Assembly: GCA_963825585.1 (NCBI GenBank)
Contig: CAWGTX010000009.1
Span: 62,001-126,000 of the forward strand
Direction of reading: 5' to 3'
Source of the DNA: JAOUGY01 sp963825585
Lineage (GTDB): Bacteria; Actinomycetota; Acidimicrobiia; Spongiisociales; ZC4RG35
DNA: 64,000 bases
Positions 32,082 to 40,978 of the stretch are shown here, in pieces. Made by a program: the position numbers and the translations under genes. The notes beneath the pieces are model-generated. The model searched no databases. It saw only the letters and a program-made list of their open reading frames with translations, and was not told the origin of the DNA. Each line of letters starts with the position of its first letter. The first letter of the stretch is position 1.

Positions 32082-33566
32082 ATGACAGCTGAACTGCTCG
32101 GCCTCTACGACTCGGTGGTCGATGAGGCCGCCCTCGAACGAACCGTCGTCCGGTTCCGCGAACGCGACATCCTGCTCCCCACGTTCGCACAGCTGGCCGA
32201 CCCGTCCACCATGCCGTCCGGGGTGGAAGCCGCCCTTCACGGCGTGGGTGCCGACGACGCCGACCCCCGCAACCTGTGGCGAGTCTCCTGGTACAACGAC
32301 GCAACTCGGGAAGGCCGCTCCGACGTTCCCGAGTACATCGAGATCCCCGGCGAGATCTCGGGTGTCGACGCCCGCATCGTGCTCGCCTTGGGCAATCGGT
32401 TCCCGATGATTCGCGCCCACAAGGTGCTGGCCGCCTACTCGTGTCTGGCGCCCCGACTGGTGGCGGGCGCCTTCGATCCGACCACCCATCGCGCCATCTG
32501 GCCGTCCACCGGGAACTATGCCAGGGGTGGAGTGGCGATCTCCGAGATCATGGGGTGCCGGGGGGTGGCGGTCCTCCCCGAAGGCATGAGCCGTGAACGA
32601 TTCGAATGGTTGGAGGACTGGATCACCGATCCATCCGACGTCATCCGAACCCACGGAACCGAGTCAAACGTCAAGGAGATCTACGACGCCTGCAAGGAGC
32701 TGGCACAGGATCCGTCGAACGTGATCCTGAACCAGTTCTCCGAGTTCTCCAATCATCTGGGTCACTACCGGGTCACCGGACCCGCCCTCGAGCACGTGTT
32801 CAACGCCATCGGCGGCAAACGCCTCGCCGCCTATGTGTCGGCATCGGGCTCCGCCGGCACCCTCGGTGCCGGTGACCACCTCAAGGAGCGCCACGGCTGT
32901 CGGATCGTGCCGGTGGAGGCGTTGGAGTGCCCCACCATGCTCTACAACGGCTTCGGCGAGCACAACATCCAGGGGATCGGGGACAAGCACATCCCGCTCA
33001 TCCACAACGTCACCAATTCCGATGACGTGGTGGCGATCTCGGATCGTGCCACGGACTCCCTGTTCGTGCTGTTCAACACCCCGGCCGGCAAGCGGCGGCT
33101 CGTGGATGCCGGGGCCGATCCGGAGCTGGTTGGGAACCTGCGTCACATGGGGTACTCCTCGATCTGCAACATGCTGGCGGCGATCAAGGTCGCCAAACAC
33201 CACCGGCTCGGTTCCGAGGACGTGATCATGACCGTCGCAACCGACGGCGCCGAGATGTACGGGTCCGAGCTCGACCCGATCATCGCCCGCGATCATGGTG
33301 GCGACTTCGACGACCGGGCGGCCGCGGCCGTCCACGCCCGCTATCTGGCGGGCGTCGACACCGACCAGCTGCTGGAGTTGGGCGAGGTGGGTAGGCGGCG
33401 CATCTTCAACCTCGGGTACTACACCTGGGTCGAGCAGCAGGGGATCCCTTTCGACGTGTTCGAGGCCAGACGCGATCAGTCGTGGTGGGATGCGCTCCGC
33501 CCGTACACCGACCGCTGGGACGAGATGATCTCCGAGTTCAACGACCGCACCGGTGTGACGTTGTGA
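32082..33566 (+). CDS. PLP-dependent fold-type-II enzyme, cysteine-synthase superfamily, long form
   Basis: 494 residues, longer than the 310-400 usual for cysteine synthase or threonine dehydratase. A 110-residue N-terminal extension (ILLPTFAQLADP, WRVSWYNDATREGRSDVPEY) precedes the PLP region: the Lys in PMIRAHKVLAAY is the probable Schiff-base residue, WPSTGNYARGG the phosphate-side SxGN loop, and ASGSAGTLGAGDHLKE the Gly-rich phosphate cup. The reaction is probably a beta-elimination or deamination of an amino acid. In the gut-anaerobe urate cluster the analogous place is held by YgeX (diaminopropionate ammonia-lyase). It follows the HTH gene after 1 nt. Confidence 0.78.
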   Translation: MTAELLGLYDSVVDEAALERTVVRFRERDILLPTFAQLADPSTMPSGVEAALHGVGADDADPRNLWRVSWYNDATREGRSDVPEYIEIPGEISGVDARIVLALGNRFPMIRAHKVLAAYSCLAPRLVAGAFDPTTHRAIWPSTGNYARGGVAISEIMGCRGVAVLPEGMSRERFEWLEDWITDPSDVIRTHGTESNVKEIYDACKELAQDPSNVILNQFSEFSNHLGHYRVTGPALEHVFNAIGGKRLAAYVSASGSAGTLGAGDHLKERHGCRIVPVEALECPTMLYNGFGEHNIQGIGDKHIPLIHNVTNSDDVVAISDRATDSLFVLFNTPAGKRRLVDAGADPELVGNLRHMGYSSICNMLAAIKVAKHHRLGSEDVIMTVATDGAEMYGSELDPIIARDHGGDFDDRAAAAVHARYLAGVDTDQLLELGEVGRRRIFNLGYYTWVEQQGIPFDVFEARRDQSWWDALRPYTDRWDEMISEFNDRTGVTL

Positions 33567-34774
33567 GCAACCCCTTCATCCGGTTCCGCTGGCTGCTCGA
33601 CTCGTACCGGGCGGCGATGGAGAACGGATGGAGCGACGCCGACTTCGTTTCGCTGGTGGAACGCCTCGACGAGGCGGTGGCCACCGTTCAGGGGCGTGGG
33701 TTCGACGTGACGCCGTTGGTCCGCGGCGGCCGCCTTGGGGATGCCCTGCATCTCGCCGGGCTGTGGGTGAAGGATGACACCGGCAATGTGGGCGGATCGC
33801 ACAAGTCCCGTCACCTGTTCGGGACGCTGCTGCACCTTGCCGTGGAGGAACAGATGGAGGGCGAACTCGCTATCTCCTCGTGTGGCAACGCCGCCGTGGC
33901 GGCGGCAGTGGTCGCAAAGGCGGTGGATCGGCCCCTCCGGGTGTTCATCCCCACCTGGGCCGACGAAGCGGTGGTGAAGATGCTCGAGACGCTCGACGCC
34001 CGTATCGAGGTCTGCGAGCGTCGAGCAGGCGAGGCGGGCGATCCCGCCTACCTGCGCTTCTCCGAGGCGGTGGACGGCGGGTCGGTGCCGTTCGCCGTGG
34101 TGGGCACGGTGAACCCGTCGGCGATCGACGGCGGTCGCACCATCGGCTGGGAGATCGCCGAGCAACTGGGTCTGGCCGGAGTGGGCGGAACGGTACGACT
34201 GTTCGTCCAGGTGGGCGGGGGAGCACTCGCCACCTCGGCGTGGAGGGGTCTCACCGAGGGAATCGGCCATCAATGGCTCCAGGCACAACCGGTGCTCCAC
34301 GCCGTCCAGACCGATTCGTGTGCCCCGCTGGTCCGGGCCTGGGACCGCATGACGGTCGACATCGCCGAACGTCATGAGCTGGTGCTGCCCGCCACCCGAC
34401 CGGCCCGAGCTGCTCGACTCGCCGTGGAGGATCCTGATCTGATCGACGAGGTGTTGGAACTCGCCGACATCGACGAGGAGCGCTTCATGTGGCCGTGGGA
34501 AGCGGTTGGTCACTCCGCTGCCTCTGGAATCCTCGACGACGTGACCTATGACTGGCTCACGGTGGTCGATCCGATGCTGCGCTCCGCCGGCTGGCCCGTG
34601 CAGGTGTCCGAGGCGATGGTGCACAGGGCGCACGAGATGGGCACCTCGCTCACGGGAATAGCCGCCTCCGCCACCGGGACCGCCGGCCTGGCCGGGTTGC
34701 TCGACGCCGTCACGCTCGACGCCATCCACCGCGACGACACAGTGGTGGTTATGTTCACAGGAGTCAGGAGATAG
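33563..34774 (+). CDS. PLP-dependent fold-type-II enzyme, threonine synthase/dehydratase-like
   Basis: 403 residues. The Schiff-base Lys lies in NVGGSHKSRHLFG at about residue 75, the substrate loop is ISSCGNAAVAAAV, and VQVGGGALATSAWRG is the phosphate cup. GTG start inside the stop of the preceding PLP gene (GTGA). It is only distantly like its neighbour, so the two are not a recent duplication; they may form a heteromer or act in sequence. The substrate is unknown. An ammonia-lyase step on a purine-derived amino acid is inferred from the neighbourhood. The operon ends here; the following 90 nt are pyrimidine-rich. Confidence 0.78.
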   Translation: MSNPFIRFRWLLDSYRAAMENGWSDADFVSLVERLDEAVATVQGRGFDVTPLVRGGRLGDALHLAGLWVKDDTGNVGGSHKSRHLFGTLLHLAVEEQMEGELAISSCGNAAVAAAVVAKAVDRPLRVFIPTWADEAVVKMLETLDARIEVCERRAGEAGDPAYLRFSEAVDGGSVPFAVVGTVNPSAIDGGRTIGWEIAEQLGLAGVGGTVRLFVQVGGGALATSAWRGLTEGIGHQWLQAQPVLHAVQTDSCAPLVRAWDRMTVDIAERHELVLPATRPARAARLAVEDPDLIDEVLELADIDEERFMWPWEAVGHSAASGILDDVTYDWLTVVDPMLRSAGWPVQVSEAMVHRAHEMGTSLTGIAASATGTAGLAGLLDAVTLDAIHRDDTVVVMFTGVRR

Positions 34775-34868
34775 TTGCAGCTCCCGCCTTCCGCCGCCTT
34801 CCTCCTTCCGTTCGCCCCTTGCCCCCTGCCGTCGAGTGCGACTCAATGGGGGTTGTAGGAGGTGCTTC

Positions 34869-35114
34869 ATGCGCCGTTTGATCGTGATCGTGTTGGTAGC
34901 CATGACTCTGCTCACCGGATGTTCATCGGACGACGACACCGACACCCAGCTCCCGAACCCGGCGTCGGTGTTCTGTGAGGAGCAGGGCGGCACGGTGCGG
35001 ATCGAGACCGCCGACGACGGCTCCCAGTCGGGCATCTGCATCCTCACCGACGGAACCGAGATCGACGAATGGGAGTACTACCGGGCGAATTCGCCTGACG
35101 CCACGACCGATTGA
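34869..35114 (+). CDS. small DUF333-type lipoprotein
   Basis: 81 residues. Signal peptide MRRLIVIVLVAMTLLTGC with lipobox LTGC, an acidic linker (SSDDDTDTQ), then NPASVFCEEQGGTVRI and GICILTDGTEIDEWEYYR, the pattern of DUF333 (haemolysin-associated putative) domains with two Cys that may pair. AGGAGG lies 6 nt before the ATG. No function is known for the family. It stands alone between the PLP operon and the kinase gene. Confidence 0.78.
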   Translation: MRRLIVIVLVAMTLLTGCSSDDDTDTQLPNPASVFCEEQGGTVRIETADDGSQSGICILTDGTEIDEWEYYRANSPDATTD

Positions 35115-35225
35115 TCTGTCGTTCGTTCTCACCCTGTGGCACCGGAGCGACCTTCGTCTCCACACCGGAGCCTCGATAGCCGTCGGGTCCGAGGTGCGGT
35201 CCTGGAGGATGGCATACTCCCAGGC

Positions 35226-35768
35226 GTGTTCGCCGTTCTCTTGACCGGACCGCCCGGTTCGGGCAAGACCTCGGTCCTCACCGCGATGCTCGATGCGTTG
35301 GCGATGGACGGACTCGGTCACGCCGGTGTGGACGTGGACGAGGTCGCCTGGGCATTCCCGTTCCCGAACCTCTCCCAGCGATGCGATCACCTGCGAGCCT
35401 GGCGTGACTCACACGCGCAGGCCGGGGCGACGCTCTTCGTCGTGGCGGAGGTGATCGAGACCGATGTGCATCTGGCCGACGTTCTCAGCGCCCTCGGGGT
35501 CGACGACCACCTGTTGGTGCGGCTCGACGCGCAACCGGAAACGCTGCGACAACGAATCATCGCTCGCGAACCCAGGGGTTGGTTCGGGCTGGATCATCTC
35601 CTCGAGGAGACGCGCCGCCTCCAACGAACGGTGGCCGCGCTGACAGGCGTGCACCTGGTGTTCGACTCCGATCTCACGACGCCGACCGAGATCGCCGAGT
35701 CCGTTCGCGCCGCCTGCTCCGATCTGCTCTCCGCCCCCAACCCACCGCCGGGAGAAGGAGGATGTTGA
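35226..35768 (+). CDS. P-loop kinase-like ATPase
   Basis: 180 residues from GTG 35226. Walker A LTGPPGSGKTSVL at residues 6-18, an acidic VDVDEVAW, RLDAQPETLRQRI and a late VFDSDLTTP, as in small AAA_33/shikimate-kinase-like nucleoside or antibiotic kinases. No substrate can be named. The frame continues upstream, but the GTG directly before the first strand is preceded by CATACT and 7 nt, suggesting a leaderless message starting there. Convergent with the broken carboxyltransferase gene. Confidence 0.7.
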   Translation: MFAVLLTGPPGSGKTSVLTAMLDALAMDGLGHAGVDVDEVAWAFPFPNLSQRCDHLRAWRDSHAQAGATLFVVAEVIETDVHLADVLSALGVDDHLLVRLDAQPETLRQRIIAREPRGWFGLDHLLEETRRLQRTVAALTGVHLVFDSDLTTPTEIAESVRAACSDLLSAPNPPPGEGGC

Positions 35769-35970
35769 CGGCGGACGGATCGGGCCGGGCGAGCGAATCG
35801 TCATCCGCTCCCTTCGGGCGTGCCCCCGACCTGTCATCCGACTCGGAGAACCCCCAAGGAGGACCTCGCCGGATCTCGATGCATCGGGAATCGTGTCGAG
35901 CGTCTGCCGGAGCCGACAGGGCTCGAAGGGCACACTGTGCACGCTCTCGATCCCCTGCTACACACCAAGC

Positions 35971-37570
35971 TCACATCCGGAACACGCCGAAGGTGTCGGT
36001 CCCCTTCACGGGCGCAGAGTGGGCGGCGGAGAGAGCGATACCGAGCACGGTGCGGGTGTCGCGGGGGTCGATGATGCCATCGTCGCGGACCCTGGCAGTC
36101 GAGTAGTACCCCTGCTCCTCGTAGCCGATCTGGGCTTCGATGAGGGCGGTTCGCTGAGCATCGGCCTCTTCGTCGAAGGGAATGCCGCGGGCCTCGGCCC
36201 CGGCTCGGGTGATGATCGACATGACCCCGGCCAGCTGTTTCGGCCCCATCACCGCCACCTTGTGACCGGGCCAGCCGAACACGAAGCGGGGGTCGTAGGA
36301 ACGTCCGCTCATCCCGTAGTTGCCGGCGCCGTATGACACACCCGCCATCAGTGAGATGTGCGGCACCGTCGAGTTGGCGACGGCATTGACCATCTTGGCG
36401 CCGTCCTTGATGATGCCGCGCTGCTCATACTGCTTGCCCACCATGTAGCCGGTGGTGTTGTGCCCGAAGATGATGGGCACGTCGTAGCGGTTGCACAGTT
36501 GGATGAACTCGGTGGCCTTCTGGGCCTCCTCCGAGAACAGCACACCCTGTTGGTTGGCGATCACGCCGACCGGGAAGCCGTGGATCGAGCCCCAACCGGT
36601 CACCATCGACGTGCCGTAGAGCGCCTTGTACTCCTCGAAGCGGGAACCGTCGAGGATGCGGGCGAGCACCTCGCGCATGTCGAAGGGCTTGCGCAGGTCG
36701 GCGGGGATGATCCCCAGCAGGTCGTCGGGGTCGTGAACGGGTTCGTCCGCCGGCATGGTCGGCCCGTAGCCCGGACTTGCGCCAGTTCAGGTGGGTGACG
36801 ATGTCGCGGCCCATCCGGATCGCCTCGAGCTCGTCGGCGGCGAAGTAGTCCGACAGCCCGGAGACGCGAGAGTGCATCTCGGCGCCGCCCAGCTCCTCGT
36901 CGGTGGACTCCTCGCCGGTGGCCATCTTCACCAGGGGTGGGCCACCCAGGAACACCTTGGCCCGTTCCTTCACCATCACCGCGTAGTCGCACATGCCGGG
37001 CACGTACGCCCCGCCGGCGGTGGAGTTGCCGAACACGAGGGCGATGGTGGGGATGCCGAGCTTGGAGAGCTGGGTGAGATTGCGGAACCACTTGCCGCCG
37101 GTGAGGAACACCTCGGCCTGGTCGGGCAGGTCCGCCCCACCCGACTCCACCAGGTTGACCATGGGAAGCCGGTTCTGGCGGGCGATGTCCTGGGCGCGCA
37201 GCGTCTTGGCGAGGGAGTACTTGTTGGACGATCCGGCCTGGCTGGTGGGGTCGTTGGCCGAGATCATCACCTCGACCCCGTTCACCACACCGATCCCGGT
37301 GACGACGTTGGCGCCCAGTGGTTTCTCGGTGCCCCACCCTGCCAGGGTCGACAGCTCCAGGAAGGGACTGTCACGGTCGACCAGCAGCTCGATCCGCTCG
37401 TGGACGAGCATCTTTCCGCGCTCGGTGTGGCGGGCCTGGTACTTGGGGCCACCGCCATCCCTCGCCTGGGCCATGAGGGTCTCGAGCTCGCTGATCTTGT
37501 CGAGCATGGCCGAGCGGTTGGCGATGTACTCCTCGGACGACCGATCGACCTTGGTCGGGAGTGGCTGCAT
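35971..37570 (-). pseudogene. acyl-CoA carboxylase carboxyltransferase subunit (MCC beta type), frameshifted
   Basis: Beta subunit that transfers the carboxyl group from biotin to an acyl-CoA, about 530 residues if read through. The front part (37570 to about 36770) carries LESGGADL-like VESGGADLPDQAEVF, STAGGAYVPGMCDY and FLGGPPLVKMATGEE; the rest (about 36768 to 35971) carries PADLRKPFDMREVLARI, GHNTTGYMVG and DGIIDPRDTRTVLGIALSAAH, all methylcrotonyl/geranyl-CoA carboxylase-like. One extra base near 36769 (message TCCGGGCTACGGG, expected TCC GGG TAC GGG) breaks the frame, so the intact chain is not made unless the base is an assembly error. ATG 37570 is 6 nt after a TAATCT box. It shares its operator with the biotin carboxylase gene. 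Confidence 0.85.
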
Positions 37571-37576
37571 CACGCC

Positions 37577-37582
37577 AGATTA
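37577..37582 (-). promoter_or_regulatory. -10 element for a leaderless carboxyltransferase transcript
   Basis: TAATCT on the minus strand, six nt (GGCGTG) before the ATG at 37570. The stop codon of the upstream ATPase gene lies within it. The matching -35 region is covered by the 18-bp palindrome. Confidence 0.5.
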
Positions 37583-40123
37583 GTCGTCGGCACCGAGCGA
37601 TCGCTCGGTCGTCGTCGCGACCCGGGTCGCCGGGAGGTTGGATTCGTGGTGATCGTCGTAGGACACGAGGAGATTGGCTCCCAGCAGCGAGACGGCGAGA
37701 GCTCCACCGAGGGCTGCGAGGCCGGCACCGTCGAGTATCTCCAGTCCCAGGATCGTCCTGAGAGGTGATACGACCAGCGTGAGCAGCTGGAGCACGACAC
37801 TGGCGGCGACGATCCAGTTCAGGATCCGGTTCCGTTCGGGCCTGGCGCCGGTGTGGCGAGCCGGGTAGACGAAGGCCAACTGGGCGAGCGATTCGTAGAG
37901 GAACACCACGGTGAGGGTCTGACCAGCCGTGTAACCGCTGGCGGTCATCCCGAAGAACAACGCGATACCCAGGACCGCCTTGAGGATCCCGGAACCGAAG
38001 ATGAACCGAACCGAGTTGCGGTCCAGCAGGGGTGCGCTCGGCGAGCGCGGTGCCCGGGACATGACACCGGAGTTCCGGTCCAATCCAAGTGCGAGCGCAG
38101 GCGGGCCGTCGGCGATCACGTTGATCCACAGGAGTTGCGCCGCCGTGAGTGGGATCAGGAGGTTGCCCAGGTCGTCGCGGAGGTCGAAGGCGGCGGCCCC
38201 GATGACACCAACCGACACCAGGAGCACCAGTGCCACATTGGTCGAGAAGAGGAATCGAAGGAACTTCGTGATGTTGTCATAGATTCCTCTGCCCTCCTCG
38301 ACGGCCGCCACGATGGTGGCGAAGTTGTCGTCGAGGAGTACCAGGTCGGCTACCTCGCGGGTCACGTCGCTGCCTCGCTGGCCCATGGCCACACCCACAT
38401 CGGAGCGCTTGAGAGCGGGGGCATCGTTGACGCCGTCCCCGGTCATCGCCACGATCTCGCCCCGGTCCTTCAGGGCGTTGACCAGCGCCAGTTTGTGCTC
38501 GGGGTTGACGCGGGCGAACACACTCACCCGGTCCACCACCTGGGAGATGCCGTCCTCGTCCATGGCGTCGAGCTCCACCCCGGTCACGGCCCGCTCGGCC
38601 GGGATGCCGAGTTGGGCTGCGATCGCCCGGGCGGTCGCCGGATGGTCTCCGGTGATCATGAGAACCCTGACTCCGGCTGACTGCGTGGCCGCCACCGCCG
38701 CCGGGACCTCCACTCGGGGAGGATCCCAGAGCGACACCGCCCCCAGCCACGTCACGTCGTCCTCCCGCTCTTCGGGTGACCAGGCGAGTCCGAGCACCCG
38801 GTAGCCCTCGGCGGCCGCCTCCTCGACCTTCTGCGCCCACTCGTCCCGGAGATCGGGGTCCAGATCGCTTCGCTCCAGTAGGACCTCGGCCGCACCCTTG
38901 AGGTACGACACGTGCGAGTCGCCTTCGGCCACCGTGACGCGCATGAACCGCCACGCCGAGTCGAACGACCGCATCGAGATGCGGGGATGGCCCATGCGGA
39001 TGGCGATCGGATCCGCCCCCTCGTCTGCAGCGAACCGGTAGAGGCCGATCTCGAGCGGATCGCCGGTGACACCGTCGGGCTCGGCGTCGGCGGCGAGCAC
39101 CATCGCTTTCAGTGCCCGGAGCCGGTCGGGCGAATCGAGTCTGTGCACGGTCATCGTGTTCTCGGTGAGGGTTCCGGTCTTGTCTGTTGCGATGACCGTC
39201 ACCGAACCGAGCGCCTCGACGGCCGACAGCTTCCGGACGACCGCCTTGCGAGCCGACATTCGTTCTGTCCCGAGCGCCAGCGTGAGCGTGAGTACCGCCG
39301 GCAAGCCCTCCGGGACCGCCGCCACCGCCACGGCCACGGCGAACAGCAGCATCTCGCTGAAGTGGTCGAGCCCTTCCACTCCGATGCCCATCACCGCCAG
39401 CACGACCGCGATGGCTGCCACCCACCGGGCGATCCGGTGACCGAGATGCTCGAGTCGACGCTCCAACGGGGTGCGTTCGGTCTCGACCGAGCTGAGCATG
39501 GTGGCGATCCTGCCCATGGCGGAGGCCGACCCGGTGGCGGTGACGATGAGCCATCCCAGCCCCCGCACGGCCAGCGTGCCCGACATCAAGTCGTCGCCGA
39601 GCGCCCTGTCGACGGGGACCGACTCGCCGGTCAACAGCGACTCGTCCACCAGGATGCCCTGCTCGCCGACGAGCGAACCATCGGCGGGGATGCGATCTCC
39701 GGCATCGACCCTCACCACATCACCCGGTACCAGCGATGCGGCGTCGATACGCGTGAGCGAGCCGTCGCGCAGTGCCCACACCTGCGGTGCCGCAAGCTCG
39801 CGGAGGCGCGCCAGCGCGTCCTCGGCCCGGTACTCCTGCCACACGCCCATTCCGGTGTTCAGAAACAGGATCACGGCGATCGCGATCGATTCGAACGGCC
39901 AGCCTTCGGCGCCTTCGACCACCCAGACCACGGCATCGAAGACGAGCGCGAAGAGCAGGATGTAGATGATCGAGCTGCGCATCTGGTCGACCACCCGCCG
40001 CCACCACGGCGCCGGTGGAGCGTCGGGTAGCGCGTTGGGGCCGTGTTCGGCAAGGCGCGCTGCGGCCTCGGCGGAGGACAGGCCGCTTCGCAGCGGATCC
40101 GTCGTGGTGTGGTCGAGGGTCAA
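37580..40123 (-). CDS. P2-type cation-transporting ATPase (calcium-type)
   Basis: 847 residues. N-terminal cation-ATPase domain (GLSSAEAAARLAEHGPNALP), actuator loop ending in LLTGES, membrane helix 4 with VAAVPEGLPAVLTLTLALG (the PEGLP ion site), phosphorylation motif DKTGTLTEN, KGAAEVLLER, MITGDHPATA and the hinge MTGDGVNDAPALK, then C-terminal helices M5-M10. PEGLP with this layout suggests Ca2+ or Mn2+/Mg2+ rather than soft metals. The TTG start at 40123 is chosen for AGGAGG 6 nt upstream; nothing ATPase-like precedes it. Its last codons contain the operator of the downstream carboxyltransferase gene. Confidence 0.87.
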   Translation of the reverse strand: MTLDHTTTDPLRSGLSSAEAAARLAEHGPNALPDAPPAPWWRRVVDQMRSSIIYILLFALVFDAVVWVVEGAEGWPFESIAIAVILFLNTGMGVWQEYRAEDALARLRELAAPQVWALRDGSLTRIDAASLVPGDVVRVDAGDRIPADGSLVGEQGILVDESLLTGESVPVDRALGDDLMSGTLAVRGLGWLIVTATGSASAMGRIATMLSSVETERTPLERRLEHLGHRIARWVAAIAVVLAVMGIGVEGLDHFSEMLLFAVAVAVAAVPEGLPAVLTLTLALGTERMSARKAVVRKLSAVEALGSVTVIATDKTGTLTENTMTVHRLDSPDRLRALKAMVLAADAEPDGVTGDPLEIGLYRFAADEGADPIAIRMGHPRISMRSFDSAWRFMRVTVAEGDSHVSYLKGAAEVLLERSDLDPDLRDEWAQKVEEAAAEGYRVLGLAWSPEEREDDVTWLGAVSLWDPPRVEVPAAVAATQSAGVRVLMITGDHPATARAIAAQLGIPAERAVTGVELDAMDEDGISQVVDRVSVFARVNPEHKLALVNALKDRGEIVAMTGDGVNDAPALKRSDVGVAMGQRGSDVTREVADLVLLDDNFATIVAAVEEGRGIYDNITKFLRFLFSTNVALVLLVSVGVIGAAAFDLRDDLGNLLIPLTAAQLLWINVIADGPPALALGLDRNSGVMSRAPRSPSAPLLDRNSVRFIFGSGILKAVLGIALFFGMTASGYTAGQTLTVVFLYESLAQLAFVYPARHTGARPERNRILNWIVAASVVLQLLTLVVSPLRTILGLEILDGAGLAALGGALAVSLLGANLLVSYDDHHESNLPATRVATTTERSLGADD
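37592..37609. promoter_or_regulatory. palindromic operator ACCGAGCGATCGCTCGGT (TetR-type candidate)
   Basis: Perfect 18-bp palindrome 22 nt before the carboxyltransferase ATG and inside the 3' end of the ATPase coding region (codons for TERSLG). Its central 16 bp are identical to the site at 9969-9984 before the biotin carboxylase gene. Confidence 0.7.
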
Positions 40124-40281
40124 GGCTCCTCCTGTGGTGGCCTGGGCTTCGGCCGGCCGGGGCGTGGTGGCGATTGCGAACCGCTCCGGTGGCCCGGCTG
40201 GAACCGATGGTCCGGTGGTCAGAATTGGGCGTCGAGCGTGGACATCCCCCGGTCGATCGCTGCGGGAGGATCGACCTGTCG

Positions 40282-40653
40282 TCAGGTCGGGGTGGGCGGG
40301 GCGCGCAACGAACGCAGGCCCCCGTATGCGGCCGGTGGTCTGTTCCGGATGGAGCTGGGACGACGCAGAGTGCGCCTGCGCACGCGCTCGACAGTGGTGG
40401 TGGTGGGTATGGTCACCGCCCTCCGATGGCGGCGAGCCTGGCGCCCAGACGTCCTGGTGAACGATCCGGCAGTCGATGTGGCCACAGGTTCGGTGGCCTC
40501 CGCAGCAGCGTCGATCTGGGCGGTGGTTGCGGCAGGGGCGGGCCATCCGAAGGCCCCACCGGCGGCGAGCGCCAGCGTCAGCGCCAGAACGGTCACGACC
40601 CGGGGTGCTCCGACCCAACCCCAGCCGTCTGCGGAAGTGAATCCGACGGTCAT
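40282..40653 (-). CDS. hypothetical protein with one N-terminal membrane segment
   Basis: 123 residues from ATG 40653: a short N-terminus, a hydrophobic stretch (RVVTVLALTLALAAGGAFG, about residues 20-38) that could be a signal anchor, then an Ala/Thr-rich and later strongly basic tail (RRHRRAVTIPTTTTVERVRRR). No family is recognised. No ribosome site is clear and other frames are open too, so this may not be a real gene. It would be read towards the ATPase gene 158 nt downstream. Confidence 0.35.
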   Translation of the reverse strand: MTVGFTSADGWGWVGAPRVVTVLALTLALAAGGAFGWPAPAATTAQIDAAAEATEPVATSTAGSFTRTSGRQARRHRRAVTIPTTTTVERVRRRTLRRPSSIRNRPPAAYGGLRSLRAPPTPT

Positions 40654-40978
40654 GCGATGACCCGATCGTATGGGAGGGACCGATGGTCGAGATGGGGCCG
40701 TTGGTCCACAGTCGGTGCCGGCGAGACCCGATCGGCCGGCCAGCAACTCCCCGGCCCGGACTGCCCGATCCGATCACACGTGAGGTCGCGTCGGATAGGG
40801 GCGGGGCAGCGGAGATCCTCTCGCCGGAGCGGTCAACAGGTCAACAGGTCCACGGGTTAGCGGATCAAAGGGTCAAGAATCCGGGGGTTGGCCTGTTGAC
40901 GTGTCGACTTGTTGACCATGGCGGGGGAGGCCCGGTCCGCCGTCCCTATCTGCCGAACCTCGGTGTGAATTGCGACCT
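40654..40978. other. 325-nt spacer with inverted octamer repeats, no gene seen
   Basis: The left part shows no coding pattern. At 40831-40850 GTCAACAG is repeated, and at 40892-40917 lie its complements (CCTGTTGAC, TCGACTTGTTGACC), so a hairpin with a 41-nt loop is possible. The layout repeats that of the heptamer element at 21007-21158. Confidence 0.6.

Noticed and set aside
36791..37768. Long plus-strand frame opposite the carboxyltransferase
   Set aside because: It mirrors the conserved minus-strand gene; the coding pattern, motifs and promoter belong to the minus strand.
40015..40860. Arg/Gly-rich plus-strand frames in the spacer before the ATPase gene
   Set aside because: No family resemblance or ribosome site; composition is that of an unread frame of GC-rich DNA.
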